Assembly (NCBI GenBank): GCA_964516305.1
Contig: CAZEZH010000002.1
Coordinates: 1-64,000 of the forward strand
DNA from: Lamprobacter sp964516305
GTDB lineage: Bacteria; Pseudomonadota; Gammaproteobacteria; Chromatiales; Chromatiaceae
DNA length: 64,000 nt
Direction: 5' to 3'
Below the pieces are notes generated by a model. The model did no database searches, was not told where the DNA came from, and saw only the letters and a list, made by a program, of their open reading frames with translations. The position numbers and the translations under genes are program-made. Within the stretch, counting starts at the first letter, position 1. Each line of letters opens with the position of its first letter. Below are positions 26,938-33,572 of the stretch, one piece after another.

Positions 26938-27921
26938 ATGGCCCGACGTCGCTCTCGATTTCCAACCAGTCGACAGACGGGCAGCAGCGGCCTGAGTCGC
27001 CGCCATCTATCGGCCTGGCTTGAACAGCATCGCGAGATCGCAACCGCGACCCTTGAGGGGCTGCTGCAAAAGCCACTAGGCACACTGATGACCGTGGCGG
27101 CGGTCGCGATTGCGCTCGCGTTGCCGGCTGCGCTCGCCGTTGCCCTCGACAACGTGAAGCGGCTTGGCGGCGACTGGCAGCGCAGCGTTGCAGTCTCGGT
27201 GTTCCTCGCCGCCGATGTCGATGACGCGCAGGGGACGCAGCTGAGTCAGCGCCTAGAGGAGCGGCCGGAGGTCGAGACGGCTAGGCTCATCTCGCGCGCC
27301 GAGGGGTTGCGCGAATTTCGCGACTATAGCGGCCTCGGCGCGGCGCTGGATCAGCTCAACGAGAACCCACTACCCATCGTCGTCGAGCTACAGTTGCAGC
27401 CTACAGCACTCGAGCCAGCCATACTGAAGGCGTTTATCGCTCAGGTCGAGGCCTCGCCCGAGGTCGACTTTCTGCGCGAAGACGCGCAGTGGGCGCAACG
27501 CTTTCAGGCCATTGTCGACCTGATGCGCGCTGGGGTCGCACTGCTCGCGTTCCTGCTCGGGCTCGGTGTGCTGCTGGTCATCGGCAATACCATCCGGCTC
27601 GAGATCGAGAATCACCGAGACGAGATCCGTATCATGGGCCTGGTTGGGGCCACCCCTCGCTTTGCCCGTCGCCGTTTCCTGTACATCGGCGCCTGGTATG
27701 GTCTGATTGGCGGTGGCGTCGCCGCGCTACTGGTCACACTGATGGTCTGGCTGCTGGCCACAGAAGCAGCATCAGTCGCCGCCATCTATCACAAGAGCTT
27801 CAGCATCCGGGGGCTCAGCCTCACCGGCATGGCGACGCTGCTCATTGGCAGCACGCTGCTCGGCATCATCGGTGGCTGGATTGCCGTCGGGCGCCATCTT
27901 GATCCCTTTAAAGATCTCTGA
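26938..27921 (+). CDS. ftsX: Cell division protein FtsX
   Basis: Integral membrane partner of FtsE that passes the ATPase signal to periplasmic amidase activators. The 327 residues have a cytoplasmic N-terminus of about 45 residues, a first membrane segment near LMTVAAVAIALALPAALAVAL, a periplasmic domain, then three more membrane segments with the FtsX-family motif EIRIMGLVGATPRFARRRFLY. The ATG directly follows the ftsE stop codon with no gap. Confidence 0.96.
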   Translation: MARRRSRFPTSRQTGSSGLSRRHLSAWLEQHREIATATLEGLLQKPLGTLMTVAAVAIALALPAALAVALDNVKRLGGDWQRSVAVSVFLAADVDDAQGTQLSQRLEERPEVETARLISRAEGLREFRDYSGLGAALDQLNENPLPIVVELQLQPTALEPAILKAFIAQVEASPEVDFLREDAQWAQRFQAIVDLMRAGVALLAFLLGLGVLLVIGNTIRLEIENHRDEIRIMGLVGATPRFARRRFLYIGAWYGLIGGGVAALLVTLMVWLLATEAASVAAIYHKSFSIRGLSLTGMATLLIGSTLLGIIGGWIAVGRHLDPFKDL

Positions 27922-28163
27922 TGAAAGTCTCTGGCGAGGCGCTCGCCCCTTCGAGCCCGGACCGATGCCAGCATCCAGCCCATCTCAACAGCGCTGCCGC
28001 TGCTGCAATCCCCCGTCAAGCCTCGCCGCGAACTTGTCTAGGCCAGCAGTATCTAAGGCTGAAACACAACACCAGTAGATCAACCGAGGCTTCTTCGGCA
28101 CTGTCTAACCTTTGCCACAGGAACTTTCCGTTCAAAGCCTGCTCGAAAACCCTGTCGCGACTA
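27922..28163. other. Intergenic region between ftsX and rpoH
   Basis: About 300 bp separate ftsX from rpoH. Apart from the candidate rpoH promoter at its right end I see no gene. A short frame beginning at the ftsX stop codon has no ribosome site and no family-like sequence. No terminator with a clear T-run follows ftsX. Confidence 0.5.
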
Positions 28164-28192
28164 TTGTGAAACGTCGCAAAGCCTGCTAGCAT
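28164..28192 (+). promoter_or_regulatory. Candidate sigma70 promoter of rpoH
   Basis: TTGTGA (28164-28169) and TAGCAT (28187-28192) are separated by 17 bases and lie 33 bases before the rpoH start, leaving a leader of only about 25 nt. Each box matches 4 of 6 consensus bases. Such a short leader leaves little room for an upstream RNA thermometer. Other promoters further upstream cannot be excluded. Confidence 0.5.
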
Positions 28193-28224
28193 TATTCCCG
28201 AGCAAAACACTAGGGTATTCCATC

Positions 28225-29073
28225 ATGAGCACCGACATCGCGGCCATTGGAACGTTATCGACCGGCAACATCGATAGTTACATTTCGAGCGCATACCAGA
28301 TTCCAGTCCTGACCGCCGAGGAGGAGCGCTCACTCGCCGTGAGGCTGCGCGACAACGGGGACATGATGGCAGCACGGCGACTTGTGCTGTCACACCTTCG
28401 GTTTGTCATCCGCATCGCACGCGGTTATCTCGGCTACGGTCTTCCATTACCAGACCTGATCCAGGAAGGCACCGTCGGCCTTATGAAGGCTGTGCGTCGA
28501 TTCGAGCCCGACGTCGGCGTGCGCCTGGTTTCCTTCGCCGTGCATTGGATTCGCGCCGAGATCCACGAGTACATCCTACGCAACTGGCGCATCGTGAAGG
28601 TGGCGACCACCAAGGCACAGCGTAAGCTGTTCTTCAATCTGCGCAGCTCGAAGAAGCGCTTGGGCTGGTTCTCGAAGCAGGAGGTGGATGACGTCGCCGC
28701 CGATCTGGGCGTCAAGCCGGAAACCGTTCTTGAGATGGAGTCGAGGCTCTCAAGCCATGATATGTCGTTCGACGGGCACGACGACGACGATGACGATTCC
28801 CCCTCGGCACCATCGACCTATCTGCCGGATTTCCGGATGGAACCCGGCGCCGCCCTTGAGCGTGAGGACAACGACGGCTGGCAGCGAGACCGCCTCTTCG
28901 CAGCGCTCGAGCAGCTTGATGAACGCAGCAAGGTCATCTTGCGCGAACGTTGGTTGAACGAGCGTAAGCAGACGCTGCACGAACTCGCTCAGCAATTCAA
29001 CGTCTCCGCCGAACGCATCCGCCAGATCGAGAAGAACGCAATGAACAAGCTCCGCACTCAGCTCGAACTCTAA
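28225..29073 (+). CDS. rpoH: RNA polymerase heat-shock sigma factor (sigma32)
   Basis: Directs transcription of heat-shock genes, whose products include Clp and Lon-type proteases found elsewhere in this window. The 282 residues show region 2 (SHLRFVIRIARGYLGYGLPL, then PDLIQEGTVGLMKAVRRFEP), the RpoH-box segment QRKLFFNLRSSKKRLGWFSK, an acidic loop GHDDDDDDSPSAPSTYLPD typical of the family, and region 4.2 (LHELAQQFNVSAERIRQIEK). It follows ftsYEX as in other gammaproteobacteria. Confidence 0.98.
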   Translation: MSTDIAAIGTLSTGNIDSYISSAYQIPVLTAEEERSLAVRLRDNGDMMAARRLVLSHLRFVIRIARGYLGYGLPLPDLIQEGTVGLMKAVRRFEPDVGVRLVSFAVHWIRAEIHEYILRNWRIVKVATTKAQRKLFFNLRSSKKRLGWFSKQEVDDVAADLGVKPETVLEMESRLSSHDMSFDGHDDDDDDSPSAPSTYLPDFRMEPGAALEREDNDGWQRDRLFAALEQLDERSKVILRERWLNERKQTLHELAQQFNVSAERIRQIEKNAMNKLRTQLEL

Positions 29074-29114
29074 CCCCGCAGCGTCGCCCACCGAGAGTGG
29101 GTTCAGCGCACTGC

Positions 29115-29145
29115 CCGAGGTTCCAGCCTAAGGCTGGGATCTCGG
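29115..29145. repeat. 14-bp stem-loop downstream of rpoH
   Basis: A 14-bp stem (two G-T pairs if transcribed) with arms CCGAGGTTCCAGCC and GGCTGGGATCTCGG encloses the 3-base loop TAA. It begins 41 bp after the rpoH stop. No T-run follows, so it is not a canonical intrinsic terminator; a 3'-end stabilising hairpin is possible. Confidence 0.7.
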
Positions 29146-29253
29146 CTCCCAAGCTGATGACCCTGGACGGATGACGCGGGTCATACCTAGGCTTTTGCCC
29201 AGGCAAGATGCCCCAAGCCAAAACCGCGTCAAGGCACTACTGGTCGTTCGTCC

Positions 29254-29565
29254 CTAGACACTCGCCTCGGCACTGGCGGCCAATTCAAAAGACTCGATCC
29301 TCCCCTCTCCGTAATAGGCTTCTTTTGGCAGTGGATTGGCATGTGCCTGCTTGAAGTCCTCCGAGCCGATCCAAGCCTCAAATGCCCCACGATCTTCCCA
29401 TAGGGTCTCCACGATATAAGGCGTATCCTCGCTCGCCGGACGCAACACGGCCATTCGCACGAAGCCCGCCTGCAGTTCCACCTGCCCTGCGCGCTGCCTA
29501 AAACGCTCCTCAAACGCGTCCCGCCACTCAGTTGCGACCGGCACCCGGTTCATCACGCAAAACAT
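29254..29565 (-). CDS. Antibiotic biosynthesis monooxygenase (ABM) superfamily protein
   Basis: 103-residue single-domain protein of the dimeric alpha-beta barrel type, a family that includes heme-degrading IsdG/HmoB-like enzymes and quinol monooxygenases. The segments MFCVMNRVPVATEWRDAFEE, a FVRMAVLRPA strand and YIVETLWEDRGAFEAWIGS, ending with a helix DFKQAHANPLP, fit this fold. I cannot identify the substrate. It converges with rpoH and diverges from the small lipoprotein gene. Confidence 0.75.
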   Translation of the reverse strand: MFCVMNRVPVATEWRDAFEERFRQRAGQVELQAGFVRMAVLRPASEDTPYIVETLWEDRGAFEAWIGSEDFKQAHANPLPKEAYYGEGRIESFELAASAEASV

Positions 29566-29653
29566 CGCTATTACTCCTCAAGTTGGGAAAAGTTACGCCA
29601 CTGCGTTCATACTGAGCGATCAGATCCTACACTGCCGAAGATCCGCTGCGCTG

Positions 29654-29842
29654 ATGTCACGCAATCGCTCCGCTGCCTTGCTCAGTCTCATTGGCCTGAT
29701 GCTGCTGCTCAACGCCTGTGCATCGCCGTCCACGTCGGGCGGCTTCCAACCGGCAACGAGCAGCGAACAGACGCTCTCAGGACAGCGCGACATCAGGATC
29801 TATGGCGCCCACTCCACCTCAATCACGCACCGCTCCCGATAA
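29654..29842 (+). CDS. Small putative lipoprotein
   Basis: A 62-residue frame beginning MSRNRSAALLSLIGLMLLLN and followed by ACASPSTSGG. The lipobox LLNAC predicts lipid modification at cysteine 22 and leaves a mature chain of about 41 residues with no recognised domain. Its stop codon shares one base with the start of the next gene (TAATG), so the two are probably co-translated. No strong ribosome site is visible. I do not recognise the family. Confidence 0.6.
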   Translation: MSRNRSAALLSLIGLMLLLNACASPSTSGGFQPATSSEQTLSGQRDIRIYGAHSTSITHRSR

Positions 29843-31395
29843 TGTCGATGATCACTAGGCTCCTACAAGTGCGCGGTTGGAATGCCGCTGTCCGGCTGCT
29901 CGCTGTCGCGCTCTTCAGCACACCGATTCTGGCCAACGCAGCGGTCCCAGCAACACCGCTGATGACCCTCTATAAATTCAATGGCCCTCTCGAGATCCCC
30001 TATTACAGCATCGCGGCCAACGGCCCAGGTGGCCGCGCCGGCAGCTTGCCGCAAGGCACATCGGTGATCCCATGCCTGGTGGTTCGCAACGGTCGCGCGC
30101 TCACCGATGCCAAGGGAACGCCTTACGTCGGCTTCGAGGTGGTCGTGAATCCGGCCAAGGACAAAGGCCAGGCCGCCACGCGCAAGTTCAAGCGGACCTT
30201 CGCCGAACGCGAGTCACTGAAGGTCAAGAACCATCACTGTGATCGCAATGTCCGTCACCTGCTAAACGTCCGCGATCTCTACGTACTCAAGAAGCCGCCG
30301 TTTTTCGATCCGCCCGGCAAGGGCAATCCAGCCGCAGCCGAGCGCGAGGGCAAGAGCGAGCTGGATAAGATTGTTCGGGTCTTCCACAACTCACCCGAAT
30401 GCGCTGCCGTGGACCGAGACGCGATCGGGCGGCGCGCCCGGCTCGCCAGCGCCTGGGACCGCTTCATTGCCAAGCATGATGGGCGCTGGGACGGCACCAC
30501 CCTCGCACGGGCCAAACACCTCGATTACGCCATGCGCACAGCGATCTTCGAGGGGCATCTGGATCGTGGCTGTTCCGCCTACGGCGCCTGTGAACGCAAC
30601 GTCGTCGTCCTCTCGATCCGCAATCGGGGTGTTGGACAATGCCTGAAGCGGCAAGGCTGCAAGTTCCCCGGCGACTTCCAGGGCATCTCCTCCGATGTTG
30701 GACAATACAACATCTGGGATGCCTACCTGACCCAGATCTCCGGCCTCACCTCTTGCTACCTGCGCACCGATCTGGCCAAGCAGAGTGATTACGACCTTTA
30801 CCAGGGCATCTACAGCCAGAGCGTTGGTGACGCCGAGACCATCCTTTACGGCGGCACGCCAGCACTCACAGGCGTCTTTCCCGGCACCCGTTTGAGCGAG
30901 CTCACCGAGCTACGCCATTACTATCACCCACCAGCGATGGGCAAATGCTTCCCGCAGCATGCTCGGGTCGAGTATATGTCCGGCGCCGTGGCCGAGAATG
31001 GCCCCAATCATGTGTTAATCGCGAACACGCGGATCAAGGTCGGCGACCGAGTCAGCAGTGGCTATCGCTTCAAAGAATTCCGCTTCGACCAGGAAGGGAC
31101 GATCGACGCGGTGCGCGTCGAGGACAATTACCCGGGCTTCATCGTCGATGGCCGCAAGGTCAGCCTCGGTGGTGGGGGTGGCTGCACGCCCTATGGCGTC
31201 TCCAGCGGCTGCCGCTTCTCGAACGTCGGGCGCTACCGACGCACCCCTAGCTGGCTCACCGCTGGTAAGCCGCTAGCCATCAACTGCCGCATCAACGACC
31301 GCGGCGAATCCTGCAGCGGCAGCGGCCGCGAGCAGCGGGTCACCGTCGGCGGCGCTTGCGACATCGACATGATGCCGGTCACGCGCGTGCACTGA
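29842..31395 (+). CDS. Secreted cysteine-rich protein of unknown function
   Basis: 517 residues that I cannot assign to a known family. A signal peptide (RLLAVALFSTPILANAA) is followed by a segment MTLYKFNGPLEIPYYSI resembling the start of a small beta domain. I count 14 cysteines, 13 of them after residue 100, in patterns such as RGCSAYGACERN and GGGGGCTPYGVSSGCRF, consistent with disulfides in the periplasm or outside the cell. The middle (residues about 180-320) contains RARLASAWDRFIAKHDGRWD and later SSDVGQYNIWDAYLTQISG. No catalytic motif is obvious. It overlaps the upstream lipoprotein gene by one base. GC and codon use look like the neighbours. Confidence 0.8.
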   Translation: MSMITRLLQVRGWNAAVRLLAVALFSTPILANAAVPATPLMTLYKFNGPLEIPYYSIAANGPGGRAGSLPQGTSVIPCLVVRNGRALTDAKGTPYVGFEVVVNPAKDKGQAATRKFKRTFAERESLKVKNHHCDRNVRHLLNVRDLYVLKKPPFFDPPGKGNPAAAEREGKSELDKIVRVFHNSPECAAVDRDAIGRRARLASAWDRFIAKHDGRWDGTTLARAKHLDYAMRTAIFEGHLDRGCSAYGACERNVVVLSIRNRGVGQCLKRQGCKFPGDFQGISSDVGQYNIWDAYLTQISGLTSCYLRTDLAKQSDYDLYQGIYSQSVGDAETILYGGTPALTGVFPGTRLSELTELRHYYHPPAMGKCFPQHARVEYMSGAVAENGPNHVLIANTRIKVGDRVSSGYRFKEFRFDQEGTIDAVRVEDNYPGFIVDGRKVSLGGGGGCTPYGVSSGCRFSNVGRYRRTPSWLTAGKPLAINCRINDRGESCSGSGREQRVTVGGACDIDMMPVTRVH

Positions 31396-31405
31396 TCAGC
31401 CTAGC

Positions 31406-31529
31406 CAACGCAGATGACGCAGATTAAATATTTCTAAAACAGCGCCTTAGCGAGAATACTAAGGACACCGACCAGGTGAAGCAGGGATTGGCCTTCGTGG
31501 CTTAATCTCTGTGCGCTTATCTGCGGTTG
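31406..31529. repeat. Imperfect long-range inverted repeat element
   Basis: The left arm CAACGCAGATGACGCAGATTAA (31406-31427, 22 bases; key words CGCAGAT and AGATTAA) is matched by an imperfect reverse complement at 31502-31529 (TTAATCTCTGTGCGC then TTATCTGCGGTTG). Between them is a small perfect hairpin CCTTAG/CTAAGG. The element fills the gap between two convergent genes. It resembles dispersed intergenic repeats built of CGCAGAT words, but copy number cannot be judged here. Confidence 0.55.
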
Positions 31530-31554
31530 AATGCTCTTTTTGGGTTGAATCCTT

Positions 31555-32994
31555 CTACTCCGGACTCTCGCCCAGGGTCTGGTAGTACTGTTTGATGTCT
31601 TCGCCGATGGTGGCGGTGATCTGATAGAAGACCTCGTGCGAGATCCGCACTGGCTGGTCATCGACCTGATCGGCCTGAGCACAGGTCTCCGCGATCAACC
31701 GATAGAGGTAATTGAGCACAAAACGCGGCTGGCGGAGCTTATCGAGCGCGCCGAGAATCTCGCGCTGCGGGATCACTGACGCGAACAGCTGATCGAGCGG
31801 GTAAGGGTCGGTGGGATCTTCGCGACAGATGCGCAGGCGTGCAGACATCATGTCGAACAGCTGCTTATCGCCCCAGCGGAACGGATAGATGATCTTCTGC
31901 TTGTCGAAGCGTGCCTCATTCGCCTTCTCCGAGCCGGCCTTGCGCACCGCCTCGTAGAGCTGGCGCGGTAGCAGCATCTTAAAGCTCAGGTTCGGATGCA
32001 GCTGGAGAATGCGATTGTTCCAGAGCGGCCAGACGAAGTCCTCCATGCGCTCGCGATCACCATTGATCAAAGAGGGCTCGTCGACCTTATCCATGACCAC
32101 CACGATCTGCTGGTAGCCAAGGCTGAGCACGACATCGATAAACTTGGTGGCGAACAGCCGGCGCACATCGTCGTCATCGCGCCAACCGGTGCGCTTAACA
32201 TCCTGATCCTTGAGATAACCCTGCGGGATTGAGCGCAGCGCACACTCGACATCCTTGGCATTGCGGTCCCGCACCAAGATCTCCCGTTCCGCGGAGCGCG
32301 CAACGCCGCGATAGAAGGCGCTGCGGACCAGCGGCAACAGGCCTAGCGAGAGCAGTGCGGCGCTGGATTCCTTGAGGCTATCGAAGAAGCCGCCAATCAG
32401 CCCCCGGGGCATCAAGCGCTTGGATAGCGACGCCATGATACGGTTATAACGATCTGGGGGCCCGCTGACATAGAAAGCCATCAGCATCATCAGATCATGA
32501 CGTCGGTATTGCTCCAGTTTTTCCAAGTGTAGGTCAGCGTCCTTGGCCTCTTTGAGCAAGGCTTCCATGCCACAGACCAGTATCGCATCCAAATGTTGGG
32601 CGAGGCCAAAATCCTTCAGTGTCACCGCCACCTCGCGGCGCCGATCTTGCTCGCTCTTGCGCTTGAAGGCTTCGAGGAACCCGTTGAAGTCATCGTAGTG
32701 CAGCAGCAGGATGCGATTCTGATCCTGATCCTGATGCTGGCGGTTGAAGTACTCGATGTTCTTTTCCAACGCCAGGCGCAACGCTGACTTACCGCTGCCC
32801 TTGACGCCGAAGATCATCGAGGTGCCGCGCCCTGGCGGATCTCCGAAGAACTTGTCCCAAGCCTGATGGTTGAAGGTATAACCGGACTCATTGACCAGAT
32901 CTTCGAAGACCTTGTCGTTTTGTGCTTCTTCCTCGATGAACGGGTTACGAACCAGCCCATGAGACTTTAGAAACTGCGCCATCGCGATGGACAT
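31555..32994 (-). CDS. Orphan P-loop ATPase (AAA/STAND-like)
   Basis: 479 residues, probably cytoplasmic. Walker A GVKGSGKS is at residues 63-70 and a Walker B-like strand QIVVVMDKVDEP at 296-307. A later segment PFRWGDKQLFDMMSARLRI resembles the tryptophan-containing helix that follows the ATPase core in ORC/STAND-type proteins. The N-terminus (KSHGLVRNPFIEEEAQND) precedes the P-loop and no C-terminal sensor or nuclease domain is recognised. The start could also be residue 5 (MAQFL). It has no operon partner on the 5' side; a two-helix membrane protein lies 146 bp upstream on the same strand. Function unknown. Confidence 0.75.
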   Translation of the reverse strand: MSIAMAQFLKSHGLVRNPFIEEEAQNDKVFEDLVNESGYTFNHQAWDKFFGDPPGRGTSMIFGVKGSGKSALRLALEKNIEYFNRQHQDQDQNRILLLHYDDFNGFLEAFKRKSEQDRRREVAVTLKDFGLAQHLDAILVCGMEALLKEAKDADLHLEKLEQYRRHDLMMLMAFYVSGPPDRYNRIMASLSKRLMPRGLIGGFFDSLKESSAALLSLGLLPLVRSAFYRGVARSAEREILVRDRNAKDVECALRSIPQGYLKDQDVKRTGWRDDDDVRRLFATKFIDVVLSLGYQQIVVVMDKVDEPSLINGDRERMEDFVWPLWNNRILQLHPNLSFKMLLPRQLYEAVRKAGSEKANEARFDKQKIIYPFRWGDKQLFDMMSARLRICREDPTDPYPLDQLFASVIPQREILGALDKLRQPRFVLNYLYRLIAETCAQADQVDDQPVRISHEVFYQITATIGEDIKQYYQTLGESPE

Positions 32995-33140
32995 GGACAG
33001 AAATACCTTTTTCGACGAGTAGCAGCCGCGCCTGCAAACGAGGCCTAGTGTCCCTTTAGAGGGGCGTCAGCCGCAAGCTGGCTCTCGGGGATCAGGGGGG
33101 GTGTGCGCGAACTCTGTTCGGGGTTAGCGGCCAGCGCCGA

Positions 33141-33416
33141 TCAGAGCTTTGGCGAATGCTCGATCACGATGAACAACAGTATTCCAAACGAGACGACCAG
33201 GATAATAATTCGCGGAATCAGCGTTTTCGCAGCATATCCTGCAAGCTTGCGCTTAAGCTCGCAGATGAAACCGCCTTCAGGCGCCTCGCGCATTTGGCAA
33301 ATGTGCAGCGCGAAACGTGCAAGTAAGCGGCGCGCAAGATCGAACACGGAATACAGGAAGACGACGAGCGCGACAAAGGTACCTAACCCGATCAACCAAT
33401 TTTCAAGATAGCCCAT
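33141..33416 (-). CDS. Small two-helix membrane protein, unknown function
   Basis: 91 residues with hydrophobic helices at about 7-28 (WLIGLGTFVALVVFLYSVF) and 68-86 (IPRIIILVVSFGILLFIVI), separated by a basic loop with two cysteines (FALHICQMREAPEGGFICEL). The ribosome site is weak. It lies between the orphan ATPase and the ABC importer, same strand. No family recognised. Confidence 0.6.
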   Translation of the reverse strand: MGYLENWLIGLGTFVALVVFLYSVFDLARRLLARFALHICQMREAPEGGFICELKRKLAGYAAKTLIPRIIILVVSFGILLFIVIEHSPKL

Positions 33417-33442
33417 GATGATATTCCAAGGTTTAGCTCCTG

Positions 33443-33471
33443 GACAGAGGTCGACATGACTACCCTCTGTC
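33443..33471. promoter_or_regulatory. 8-bp inverted repeat upstream of the small membrane protein
   Basis: GACAGAGG (33443-33450) and CCTCTGTC (33464-33471) are perfect reverse complements spaced by 13 bases, 27 bp before the start of the membrane-protein gene. Dimensions would suit a dimeric regulator or a leader hairpin. No regulator is assigned. Confidence 0.4.
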
Positions 33472-33572
33472 AGTTAGGGACTATCCTGCCACAGCGCTGC
33501 ATCTGTGTCTTTGCGATCTCCGGATAAATGACGGTTCGTTCCAAAAAACAGCGAGCCTGCGCGCCTGCAGTC

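Noticed and set aside
27921..28169. 82-codon frame starting at the ftsX stop codon (TGATG)
   Set aside because: No ribosome site and a low-complexity sequence rich in Ser, Arg and Ala with no family resemblance; it ends at the rpoH promoter.
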